From: Portulaca oleracea
Lineage: Eukaryota; Streptophyta; Magnoliopsida; Caryophyllales; Portulacaceae
Direction: 5' to 3'
Assembly: GCA_029582165.1 (NCBI GenBank)
Contig: CM055875.1
Coordinates: 11,649,968-11,713,967, forward strand
Length of the DNA stretch: 64,000 nt
A program made the translations under genes and the position numbers. Positions 1-10,561 of this stretch are shown one piece after another (within the stretch, counting starts at the first letter, position 1; the number at the start of each line of letters is the position of its first letter). A model generated the notes under the pieces. That model was given only the letters and a program-made list of their open reading frames with translations. It ran no database searches and had not been told where the DNA came from.

Positions 1-730
1 ATAAAGGACATAATATATAAGCTGAATAACCTCCTTTATTGCCAACAGAATGAGATAAACCTAGGATGAATGTCCTTAGGTTTTACAATGAACCAAGCGC
101 CTTGCAAGGACGCTTCTTATTTCTGGGAAACTAACACACACCAAATTCAACCTTTGGTGTCCAAACACAGTCGATCCTAATTCCGTCTAGGATGCGACTA
201 CACAAGCAACAATCAATCCTAGATCCGTTAAGGATTGAATTCACTCACGCTACTCAAAACACCAACTCTCTCAAGAACACCAAAACAGAAAACTCGATTT
301 CTATTTTGAACACCCGATTTCTTCCGTGGAATCGTTGCTTTTCTTCGTCTTGAGTGTGTCTATTTAAAGTGTTGTGCTTGATTTTGTATCCGTTGAAGAA
401 GGCTTCTGTTTTTTGCTCCGATTTCCTTTTTCAGTTGATTTGCGATTTTCCTTCCTCTTTTCGACGCAATCTTCTGAGAGCTCCTTCCTTTTTTCTTCCT
501 TGATTTCATCTGTAAGATAGAGCATGAAATCCATTAGTTTGGTTTAGATGATAATAAGGGAAAAATAGATTCTTGCCAAAAGAAACAACTTCCCTGATTA
601 AGTGTTAGCATTTGTCTTTCACTTCAAAACCTGCTGAGCAATGTCAGTGTCCTTCAGGGTGTTTGTCGAAGACGTCCTTGCCATGCGGTGAGTGAACGTC
701 CTTTACTTCATTCTCAAAAGGGGCTCTTCA
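1..730 (-). repeat. Copia-1 3' LTR (partial)
   Basis: Nearly identical to 15278-16006. It ends on the + strand at ...GGGCTCTTCA, the inverted partner of the TGAAAGAACCC that opens the other LTR at 15148. Few substitutions separate the copies, so the insertion is fairly recent. No coding content. Confidence 0.93.
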
Positions 731-731
731 C

Positions 732-1524
732 TTAGGTTTCAAGGGGAACATTACAATGGCGAAAGATCTTTGTAAGCAGGTTCCCATAGGGGAGGGGGCT
801 AGATGGAGAGGCAGCAGCTTTGAGGAAACGTTGGACAATTAGTTCGCCAAGGTCAGGATGACGATTGTTGAGGATGTTCAGGATAAAAATGGCGCAGGCT
901 TCATTTATGGTTTCCTTGTTTGTACCCCGGGGAAGGATGGTACAGACCAGGGTATAATAAAGGAAACGGGCTTCACCGGCCAGCCGTATCGAGAGTTGTT
1001 CTGTCAAAGGGCGAGCAAATTGTCTACGGAGTTCTTGTTTGGGGTCAGACGATGGATAAAGGTGGTTTGGTGACTGGTCAGAGGTGAAGGATACGCTCAA
1101 TGAGGGTGGGTCAGAGACTTCAACCCCGTAAATGCGATTTGACGGAAGGTCGTTTTGAGTCTGGAATGAGATTTGCAAAGAATTCAAGGATGAGAGAGGG
1201 ATAAATTACCGGTTCACAGTCAAAGAAGGTGTAGCATCCGAGTTCCTTCAGTGTAGAGAATGATGGGAAGATGGGGAGAAGGGCATCGGCGTCGACATTT
1301 TCACAGTATAAGATTTGTCGGTTAGCAAGAGTTTGCAGACGGTGCTCGTGGGTGATTGCATTTAGGGCTTGTGGTTGAGGTTGGATTGCAAGGGCGGTGG
1401 ATGAGGATGAGCGAGATTGAGTGGACTCTGGAGGAGTGGGGGACGACTTATGAGAACGAACTCGTTTGGCGACTCCTACAATAGGGGATGGGGCAGTGTT
1501 TTTTAGGGCTGGGCGTTTCTTCAT
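732..1524 (-). pseudogene. Extra 3' ORF of Copia-1 (putative plant transposon protein-like domain), frameshifted
   Basis: Two overlapping minus-strand reading frames (1524 to about 1150, then about 1187 to 732) read as one protein of roughly 260 residues with a single frameshift near 1120-1187. The N-terminal part is a basic, Ser/Pro/Gln-rich leader starting MKKRPALKNTAP. The rest is globular, with motifs such as YPSLILEFFANL, YTLVCTILPRGTNKETI and GNLLTKIFRHCNVPL. This resembles the domain often annotated in plant retroelements as 'putative plant transposon protein' (recalled from memory, not searched). It sits where SIRE elements carry an envelope-like ORF, but no membrane segment is evident. 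The TAA stop lies one base from the LTR, leaving no room for a normal polypurine tract. Function unknown. Confidence 0.6.
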
Positions 1525-2067
1525 GTTTGGAGGGACAGAGAGAATAAATAAAAAAAGGGTGGAGAGATGGTGGGGTATAGGATGATGAAGACTGGGAGGA
1601 TGGTGATGGGAAAGAAAGGCAAAAAGAAGGGGGTTTAAATAGAGGAGAAGGGTTGTTGAATTTTGGATAAGGAAGGAGGGGGGACGGTAAATGGAGAGGA
1701 GTTGATTGTGGAAGATTTAACTGGGGAAGGCAAAAGTGACGGTTGGGGGATGATTGATGATGATGGGATGGGTTTTTGGAAAGTGGGAAAAAGGAAATGA
1801 TTTGGGAGGATTTGGGGAAGTTATTTGGAAAAAAATATTTTGGTAACCGTGTAGTGTGAATGAAGGAACTGACGTAAGGAGGAAAGGAGAGAGAGAGAGA
1901 TTTTTGAAAATTTTGAAAATCAAAACGTTAAGTTAAGCAAAGCAGTTATTGATTAACTGTTGCGTAACTTCATTGCCAGGGTTTTTATTGATAAAGGTGA
2001 GGCGTAACGTGGTTCTGCGACAACAGTGTCAAGGACCTTGATGTGCCTTTAGGTAGGACATACCTGG
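1525..2067. other. Copia-1 spacer, no gene
   Basis: Purine-rich on the + strand, with GGGAGGATGG-like runs. It separates the extra ORF from the end of pol. No convincing reading frame or RNA was seen. Confidence 0.5.
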
Positions 2068-2069
2068 TA

Positions 2070-2117
2070 GAGGACCTTTGCTCCCCCTGGATAGAGGGAT
2101 GCTAGCTCCCCCTCAAC
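2070..2117 (-). other. Polypurine-tract-like motifs at the end of Copia-1 pol
   Basis: Read on the minus strand, the motif AGGGGGAGCTAGCATCC is followed within 20 bp by CCAGGGGGAGCAAAG. The first contains the TAG stop of pol. Such G-rich tracts prime plus-strand DNA synthesis in LTR elements. Here they lie about 1.35 kb from the 3' LTR, so at most they are an internal tract. Confidence 0.5.
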
Positions 2118-3259
2118 TGGTCGTCAGGTTGCAGCATGCCAAGTTCCCTTCGATTTTTGATGAAGTGCTCAGTAGGAAGGGCCTTGGTGAAGATATCTGC
2201 CAGTTGTTGATGAGTAGGGACAAAGTCCAGTGTAATGTGGCCTTTGTCAACGTGATCTCTGATAAAATGATGTCGTACTTCAATGTGTTTGGTACGGGAG
2301 TGCTGAACTGGATTCTTGGTGATTTGAATAGCACTCTTGTTATCACACTTGATGGGGATTTTGGATAGATCTATCCCAAGGTCCTTTATGTGATGTTTAA
2401 TCCATAGTGTTTGAGCACAGCATGCACCGGCTGCTATATATTCTGCTTCTGCAGTAGAAAGGGCAACGACATTTTGTTTCTTGGACTGCCAGGAGATTAG
2501 GGAGAATCCAAGCATTTGGCAGCCTCCAGAGGTGCTTTTCCTATCAGTCCTGGACCCAGCAAAGTCAGCATCTGTGTATCCAATGAGGTTCAGTGTATTG
2601 TTCCTGGGATACCATAGACCAAGGTCCTTGGTGCCTGCGAGATACCTCAAGATTCTTTTGACAGCAATCAAGTGAGATTCTTTGGGTGCACTTTGAAATC
2701 GGGCACATAAACAAACACTAAACATTATATCTGGATGACTTGCAGTTAAGTAAAGTAGAGATCCTATCATACCGACATCGCTTATCGTGAACGTCCTTAC
2801 CGTGTAGATCTTGATCAAGTTTTAGTGTGGAGGACATTGGGGTGCTGCAATGTTTAGCATTCTCTAATCCATATTTCTTCAGAAGCTCTTTGACATATTT
2901 ACTTTGGTTGAGAAAGATGCCATCATTGTTTTGTTTGATTTGTAAGCCAAGGAAGAAACTTAGTTCCCCCACAAGACTCATTTCAAACTCTTTACTCATT
3001 AGATCAGAGAATTCCTTCACTAAATATTCATTAGTAGCACCAAATATAATGTCATCTACATAAACTTGAATTATAGTAGAGTCCTGACCTGAGGGTTTGA
3101 TAAAGAGAGTTTTATCTATGATTCCTCTTGTGAAGCCATTTAATAAGAGGAACGAGCTTAGTCTTTCATACCAAGCTCTGGGAGCTTGTTTCAGCCCGTA
3201 AAGGGCCTTCTGAAGTCTGTAAACATGAGTGTCTAGATTTTGTTCAAATCCTGGAGGTT
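2102..3259 (-). pseudogene. Copia-1 pol, 3' part: RT C-terminal half and RNase H
   Basis: Read right to left, the frame resumes from the Copia-2 insertion point with QPPGFEQNLDTHVYRLQKAL, then YGLKQAPRAWYERL and the RT catalytic motif YVDDIIFG (about 3047-3070). FFLGLQIKQ is typical of SIRE-type copia. One frameshift near 2760-2820 separates this from MIGSLLYLTASHPDI and a complete RNase H with GYTDADFAG, STAEAEYIAA, CDNKSAI and the C-terminal ADIFTKALP. RT and RNase H active residues look intact, so the damage is the frameshift and the 8.1-kb insertion. The stop is the TAG inside the purine-rich tract. Confidence 0.9.
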
Positions 3260-3264
3260 ATTCC
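3260..3264. other. Left target-site duplication of Copia-2 (ATTCC, originally GTTCC)
   Basis: The right copy at 11398-11402 is GTTCC. The RT codons restored by removing Copia-2 (VYVEQPPGF) require GTTCC, so the left copy has one G-to-A change. Confidence 0.9.
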
Positions 3265-3499
3265 TATTGGGAATGTCCCGACAATGTTCGATATACACGG
3301 AGATTAAACCAAAGTAATATAGTAATTATATGTCTTGCTAGAGACCTCTATAATTAGTAATTAAATATGTTTAATTACAACTATATTATTTGGTCCTACT
3401 GGGTCACACAAGTCAGTGCCCTGGAACAATGTATGTAACCTAAATGATATTGTATCAGGTTTAGAAAACTTGGAAACTGATTTATGTGAAAAATCAGCC

Positions 3500-3647
3500 C
3501 AACACGGACCGAATTGGGGTCAACACGGTCCGTGTTGACCAAACACGGTCCATGTTGGGACACCACGGTCCGTGTTGACCGTGGGCCGAATGTTTGGACT
3601 TTCTGGAGTCCAACACGGACCGTGTTGTTTCGATACGGACCGTGTTG
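3500..3647. repeat. Array of 17-bp palindromes at 20-bp spacing in the Copia-2 U3
   Basis: Copies of CAACACGGTCCGTGTTG or close variants start at 3521, 3541 and 3561, then 3611 and 3631, with a half-decayed copy at 3500. Each is a dyad with a single central base. Spacing inside each block is exactly 20 bp. The array ends about 75 bp upstream of the TATA box, where an enhancer would sit. Arrays of dyads commonly bind dimeric regulators; no factor is identified. Confidence 0.9.
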
Positions 3648-3720
3648 AGCCCAGAAATCGCGCCGTTGCTCTTTTCGGCCCTTTAGGGTTTTGAACCCTA
3701 TCCCTAGGTTTTCTAAACAC

Positions 3721-3728
3721 TATATAAA
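3721..3728 (+). promoter_or_regulatory. Copia-2 5' LTR TATA box
   Basis: TATATAAA within CACTATATAAAGGGG, in the expected mid-LTR position and downstream of the palindrome array. The same box is at 10998-11005 in the right LTR. Confidence 0.75.
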
Positions 3729-4111
3729 GGGGTCTCTGGGAGAGATTATTCCACACCAACTGCCTTCGACTCTTAGAGAGATACCAGGGTGATTTCTTGA
3801 GTTCCTCTCTCTTTTAGATTGCAGTTCTAGTTTCAGGAAACACTATTAGTTTCCTGAAACAATCTCACATACATCTTAGATTGAGATTCGTCTCGATCGG
3901 GTCGATCTAGCAATCGGGTTGAGTGTCCGCGTGGACTTTTCAGAGAGGGTTTCAAAGTTGGAATCTGGAAGGTCAACCTCATCTTCAGCAGAATTAGCGA
4001 TCGTATAATTCATCAAGCCTCGCAATTGTGTTGATTAATTGTTTATAATCATATAATATTCCGCCAATTAATCAGACTGCTTAGGAAATAGACAACCTAA
4101 AACCTAACAAA

Positions 4112-4126
4112 GGGTATCGAGCCACC
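4112..4126 (+). other. Copia-2 primer-binding site (degenerate tRNA-Met)
   Basis: GGGTATCGAGCCACC follows the LTR and approximates the TGGTATCAGAGC priming site used by most plant copia elements. Confidence 0.6.
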
Positions 4127-7100
4127 AATTGCATGCTAAAGTATTGTACTTGTATTCATAATTAATTTTGTCAATAGTTGAATTATATTATGAATATGCT
4201 AGAGTAGATTTATGCCTAAAATTTTGAATCTTTATGAAAGTTTTAATCTTTGATGTTCATAAATCTGAGATTTTATTGTAAAATTTCATGCTTTGTTATT
4301 ATTTGTTTCTTATTGCCTTTCATTAATCGATTTTATGTTTGATTAATTGTTAAATATAGCATGAACTCGATTTAATTTTGAATGTTTTAGAAGCAATCAC
4401 GTTTAATGTTGTTAAATAGTAGGCAATGCATGAAATAGGTTTACATTCGCAAAATAGGGTTTTGTAGAATTAATTTTCTGATTTAGTTTATTTACGGTAA
4501 ACATGAAAAATCGAAATAAACTATCAAACGAAAATTTCTGAAATTTTTACAGTAGCATATTAGATGAACCTACTGTATGGGAAAATTATAAAATTTGATT
4601 TTAAACTTATCGGACTGTTGTTATTTATTTTCCTCTTAAACGGAGAATTCGTTTAATTCCCTAAATTTTTACAATCTTTAGAAATTGTTAAAATTCTGGA
4701 AAATATTTCATATTAGGTTATTAGATAACGCTGTGATATGAAATCTTTAAATTCGATAAGTTACGATAGTTTTATTTAAGTTTTTCATTCACGAAATTGA
4801 CCGAAACTGGGAAGCGACACGGACCGTGTTAGTTCAACACGGACCGTGTTGCCAGCAGTTTTGGTGAATTCGTGTGTTTTAGGGTTTGTAATTAATTTTA
4901 GAAATTAATTATTAAATCCTATTACTACTAAATCAGATAATGGGCATAAAATCTATTATTTTGTAAAGTTTAGGAAACTTACAATAATTTTGAAAGATAT
5001 AGTATCTTTTAGACTCCTTGATTTTAGGAAAGTCAAGTATTTTGTATGTATAGGTATAAAATCCTAAATCTGTTTAGGAATCTGAGATAAAATTTGGATT
5101 TTATTTATTTTATTAATCATGCAAACCTTTTAGGAAATTTTATTTAGTACTTATTTCCTTATGTGTTATATTGCAATTATTTATATGCCTTTATAATTTG
5201 TTATTTAAGCATGTGTTATATTTGATATAATTATTGCAATATTACATGTTTGCATGTGCTTCTAGTATGGCCATAGATACTCGGTTTTACTCTGGTCACA
5301 GATCGGTTGGGTGAAATACGGTTCACAGACTGCCTTTTGAATTAAATTTTAATTAATTTTATTTTAATTCATGTAAGGCCTCAATTGTGAGGTACACTTT
5401 GTAAATTTGTTGTAATTGGAGACAACAAGCTGAGTGGGAGCCCAACAGCAATGGAGGTGTCTATTCGAGTGGGAGCTCATCCAAGGAAGTTGCAAGACCC
5501 AAGAAGTTTTTCTTGAAGACTATCAAGGCTTAGTTAAATTAGTTGATTGAGTCTAGGTGGCCATACTAGGGGTTTTACCTATGCTTTAATTTTGTTATTG
5601 CATGTTTTATTATGCCTTTTATGCTTTTCGAAAGAGTTCACCTAGAATTGCATGTTTAGGATAATAAAACCTACTCTCATAATTGAATTATTGCTCAACC
5701 TACCGAAACACCACTTAGATGGATAAATAAAGAAAGCCAAAGCGAATTATTTGTCCATCATTAATAAGTAGGGTGTGAGCTAGGTCAATTCAAATTGACT
5801 ATCAAAATAGTTTTGGGCCAAGAGCAGAGGAAGAGAAATATTGTATTCGATACAAATTTCTTGCCAAGAGTCATTTTTGAATGATCGATCATAAGATGAT
5901 CCACCAAAGACAACATGGGACCAAGTTTTGTTGGGCCAAAGTCCACTTGAAGCCATGGGTCTTGTGGGTCTTGGTTAAATTAAAACACTAAGTGAGAGTT
6001 GATAAAGTGTTTTGATTTGAAATTAAAATTAGTTTAATTTCTTTTGATGAATAATAACTAAAATGAACCAACTTGTCTCGTAGAATTATTTATGTCTTTT
6101 CACTCAAACATCCACCACTAATAAAATATTGTTTTTTCCTTGAGAAAGAGAAAAACAATTAACACCAATTCCTTAATTGGCATTGCCATCGCAAGATTGT
6201 CTTGAGGGCGAATTAAAAGAAATATGTCTTTGATATAACATTGAGCTAGGCATCAAATATTAAGAGGTCAATCAAACCAAATGAATACATGTAATGTCAT
6301 AGTATTCATACAACTTTAACTTCAAAATGTTTGAAGGTTAGAGGAAGTTTTTTCAATATTTCCAAACTCAAAACCAAGTTCTTCGAACTAGTTAGAGTTG
6401 ATAAATATGAAACCAATAACCAGATAGTCTCGGTTGAGCTAGATAAAAGCCAATTGTTGGCACTCATGTTCTGAAATAATTTGACTAATTTAAAACATGA
6501 GAAACCTCAGACCCCCTTTAGCCAAAAGATTGGCGATCGAAGATAGTCTTTTAGTCAAAGGGAAAATAAAGATTTAAGAAATCTATCAAAGACTAGAAGT
6601 CAAAGGAAAGGTAAGGACAAACAGTTGTACATACCCAACCAATGACAGCAATCGGTTAACAACCAGATCATGTATGACACTGGGAGCGTGAATAACTATA
6701 AGGAAGACTTGAGATATGATTTCAATTCAAGGCAAATGCGTATATGATACACACTACCCTTATTAAACCCACTTTGAGTATAAGATACCGGCTGTGAAAC
6801 TCGCATTTATGCAAATGTGCAAGATCTACAAGAAAGTAGAGGTGCTTTGAAGGATGAGAGTCAGCCTACAAATAGGAACATACAATTAGTTGTAGTTCCT
6901 TATGAAGAGTTGGTTGTTTATCCATTTCCTCAAGACTTATAAGAGAAATATATAGGTGATTCTATGTTCTCATTATAAGTGTTTCTTACTCTCAATTAGA
7001 GAGAGAGGATCTCGGATAAACACACCCAACACATCGAAACCAAAAGGTTTGAAAGGAATAACCCTTGTTCAAACATAAAACTTGTAACTATCTATTAAGT

Positions 7101-10100
7101 CATGCAAATCAGAGCGCATTCAGAAGCGTCACAGTGATAAACTTTTGAATGATAAGACTTTGAAACATGTGATGTCTGCAAAGCATGACTGTACCTTTAC
7201 AAGAAAGGGTGAACGTACAACAAACATTCATGCATATGGATGTATGTAGACCAATTGAGCACAAGTACAAGGGGTGAATTACTTCAAATCTTCAAGATGA
7301 ATAAAATAACACATGGTGATTCATGTCTATGAGATTCATCAAGTCGGAATGTTAAAATAGTTTAAAGATTTCCAAAATGAAGTAATCTTGGCAAAACAAT
7401 GAAGAACACCTAGATAAGATTGAAAGGATGCTAATAGTTGAGCCAAGAGTTTGAACAAATGACTCAAATGAAACACAATTCTGGCACTATAAGCTTAAGT
7501 CATATTAATCAGAAATGTATTCAGAAACTGCATAGTGCAGGATTTTGGAAAACCTAAACTTTGAAAAGTTCAATGTTTGCAAAGCATGTCTGATGAGTAA
7601 GATGACTAAAATCACCTTTTATTGGAATTGGTGAAAAAAGCTAATGACTTATTAGGATGCATACATACTGATGTATGTGGGCCTATGAGCACTAGTACTA
7701 GAAAAAGGTTTACTGTACTATTTCATCACTTACAGTGACGATTTTTTAGTAGATATGGGTATATCTACTTAATACGCCACAAGTCCAAATCCTTTGAAAA
7801 TGTTCAAAGAGTTTCAAAGTGAAGTACAAAACCAACTTGGCAAGAAAATCAAAAACCCTTCAATTAGATTGAGGAGGTGAGAATTTGAGCCAAAGATTTC
7901 ATTGACCATTTCAGAGAATATGAAATTGTTTCATGACTCTCTCCTCTAAGAATACGACATCTCAATGACGTATCTAAGAGCAGGAATCACACCTTATTAG
8001 ATATGGTGTGATCAATGATGGTTGAGTCAACATTGCCGATTACCTTTTGGGGATACACGCAATTAACCATAGCTGTAATTACTGAATAAAGATTATCTTA
8101 TGCATTAGGAGAAGAGAGGTTCTTGAACCGTCTTCTGAAAGAAAGGAGTATCACTTCTACAAACTGTTGTAGAGAAAAGTGTTTGTGTCTCAAAATACTT
8201 TCTTCTTAGAGAATATGTTATTTTCTAAAAGAAAGAGTGGGAGAGATTTTGAACTTACCGAAGTTCGAGAGACACAAAACACTATAATCATCACATAAAA
8301 CTCACATTGATCCTAGTTCATATTTTCCTATTTGTCGGAAAATTAAGAACAAGGTTGAGGCAGTTGAAGTTTCTCAAAATGTTGAGGAGAGGATGTCATG
8401 AACATTACTCCAAGCAAGGTCAGGTAAACAACTCCGTCAGTCACAAAGATATCGATCTTCTATGGATGAACGTGAGATGTTACTTTTAGAAAGTAATGAC
8501 TCTACCTACATCAAAGAAGCTTTAAGTAAATCAAGATTCCATGCAACCAAGTCTAAAATGGATTCCATGTATTCAACTAAGTTTAGGACTTGGTTGATTT
8601 GTCCAAGGTGTGAGCCATCAGACATATGAGGGTTTTAAGGCAAAACATGGGTTCATTAAGATAGACACCAAGACTGACTTCAAAATTAGATTTTGAAGAA
8701 AGGTGTGTACTTGACACAACTGAGTGGTCTTTTGTTGGAATACTTGTAAACTTCAAGAGACCATCTGTGGTCTTAAGGAAGCTTCTAGGAGTTGGAATCA
8801 TTGACCTCCTTGACTAGGATATCAAAAAGGTTTGACATACTGGGAAGTGCCAAAGATAATATTGTGTTTACAAGAAGTTCAGTGGGAGCAATGCGTTTTC
8901 TGATATCGTATGTGATTGGCATACTGCCTACTAAGAAGAATATTCCAATGTTGCTTCTACTGAGGTTGACTTGGAAATAATTTTCAAAGTGAAGGATTGG
9001 GGCTAAGAATTTTCTTGGAAACAAGATCTATAATGATAGATTAAAGATTTTGATTGTTTGAATCAAAGTTAACTAGGTGTTGAATAGTTCAACTTACTTC
9101 GAGAATGGATTAATTTCCAAAATTATGGCATGTCCTTACGGAATTTCATTGTCTCAAAAACAATCAGAAGTTCTAAGAAGGATGAGAAATATAACTCATG
9201 CTTCAGGCGTGAGATTAATATATGCCATGAGATGTTCAAAGTCCAACATAACATATAAATTGTATATGTATAAGAAAAACTAAGGATGTGTCCTAAGTCT
9301 AAAGTGGTTGATAAAAGCTAAGTGTGAAGAGTTGCATTGATGCTACACTCATGCAGAGAAATATGATTATCTGAAATGTCAGAGAAAATTATACGATCTG
9401 TTTTGTGTGGTATTGAGGTGAACTGGAAGAAGTTCCTAACATGACATGCGGTTAATTCTACAAATAAGACAAGTATGACACGACTTTAGAAGTTATGATT
9501 GCGAAGTTCGTTTCAGAACTGGGTGATGTTTCTAGCCTTGCGAGAGAAATGAAGCCTTATTGATAGGAGCCATCACTCAAGCGAAGGAACTGAAGCTCAC
9601 TATGAATCCAAACATGTGTTCCGGAAATATCTTCCTATATGAAAGGTCATTAGTGAGATTGTATATGTACGAGGTTCATTGCAAGTATTATGTACTAAAC
9701 CCCTGTTGTAGTTATAGCATGATAGTCATGCATGGGCAACATGTATTAAACACATTCCGGAATATTAACAAGTCAAATTTGCATGAATCGTTCATGAATT
9801 ATGACCTTGTTGATTCATCATTGAGAATAAGATTCCAAAATTTACATCAATTGTGGTTTAGAATTATGTAAATGTCCAAAAAGGTTAGCGCATTCAAAAT
9901 GGAAAATTGGATGAGGTTCGATTTCTGAAACCCCATTAGTGAACTTGATAACGCTAGTCTTGGTCGATAGTCGACCTGGTTCCTAATTGTATTATCACGT
10001 AGGAACAGTGATAATATCAACACAATTAGCATGTAGGATTGAGGTGATGATCAAGTTTCGTGATCATAGTGATGTGATGACATCATAAATCAATCACATG

Positions 10101-10550
10101 GGTACTGTTGAGAACAACTACCGAACTGACCGCAGCTGGAGCTCTTTAAGTTAGGAATGTCATAAGAGCTCTCACTACTCAAAATTCCTAAATCCCGAGT
10201 TCAATACATAGACTACATGGTCTCGTGACTTTGGAGCGCGCCAAACGCCTTTCGTAATAAAGAGGCTATAAAGGCGTGTCCGTTACGATTGGATCATGTG
10301 AGAATGTGTGTCGAACAAGATGGAATTGTCCTCCCTATTAGGGACAGAAGTCTCCTTGGCCACTCGGTGAGATTGGAAAAATGCTTGGCCGAGCTCACTT
10401 GAATCAATAGTTGATCATCTGTTTTTCAAAGTCTAAACTCGGAGATCGAGGAAACGTTCGGGTCTTACATAAGGATGACTTTAGCTTACCTTATCCGAAC
10501 TAGAGACAGTAAGTGACAAGGGAATTCAAGGAATCGAACACTTGTGGGAC
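4127..10550 (+). pseudogene. Copia-2 internal region, decayed gag-pol
   Basis: No long frame survives. Traces in the + direction include an integrase-core echo near 7660-7800 (a HTDVCGPMST-like stretch, then a SDDFSRYGY-like stretch). Near 9190-9250 a HASGVRLIYAMRCSKSNI stretch recalls the copia motif YASAVGSLMYAM..RPDI. At 9560-9640 an IGAITQAKE stretch comes from the RNase H C-terminus. The order matches a copia pol. Many stops and small indels make it non-coding. 4127-6900 is AT-rich leader or gag-derived sequence with nothing recognised. Confidence 0.75.
4815..4851. repeat. Two further copies of the 20-bp-spaced palindrome in the Copia-2 leader
   Basis: CGACACGGACCGTGTTA at 4815 and CAACACGGACCGTGTTG at 4835 repeat the U3 motif with the same 20-bp spacing, about 700 bp inside the element and downstream of the promoter. 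Confidence 0.88.
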
Positions 10551-10560
10551 AAGTGGGAGA
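10551..10560 (+). other. Copia-2 polypurine tract
   Basis: AAGTGGGAGA directly before the right LTR; it would prime plus-strand synthesis. Confidence 0.7.
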
Positions 10561-10561
10561 T

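Larger units (their letters stand above)
3265..4109 (+). repeat. Copia-2 5' LTR
   Basis: 845 bp, paired with 10562-11397. The U3 part holds the palindrome array at 3500-3647 and a TATA box at 3721. The hairpin TAGGGTTTTGAACCCTA lies at 3684-3700. The first 640 bp differ from the right LTR at about six sites plus one 20-bp unit. The last 190 bp differ much more. Confidence 0.92.

Noticed and set aside
3500..3647. CRISPR-like array of palindromic repeats
   Set aside because: The spacers are 3 bp or part of the next repeat, the context is a plant LTR, and no cas genes exist.
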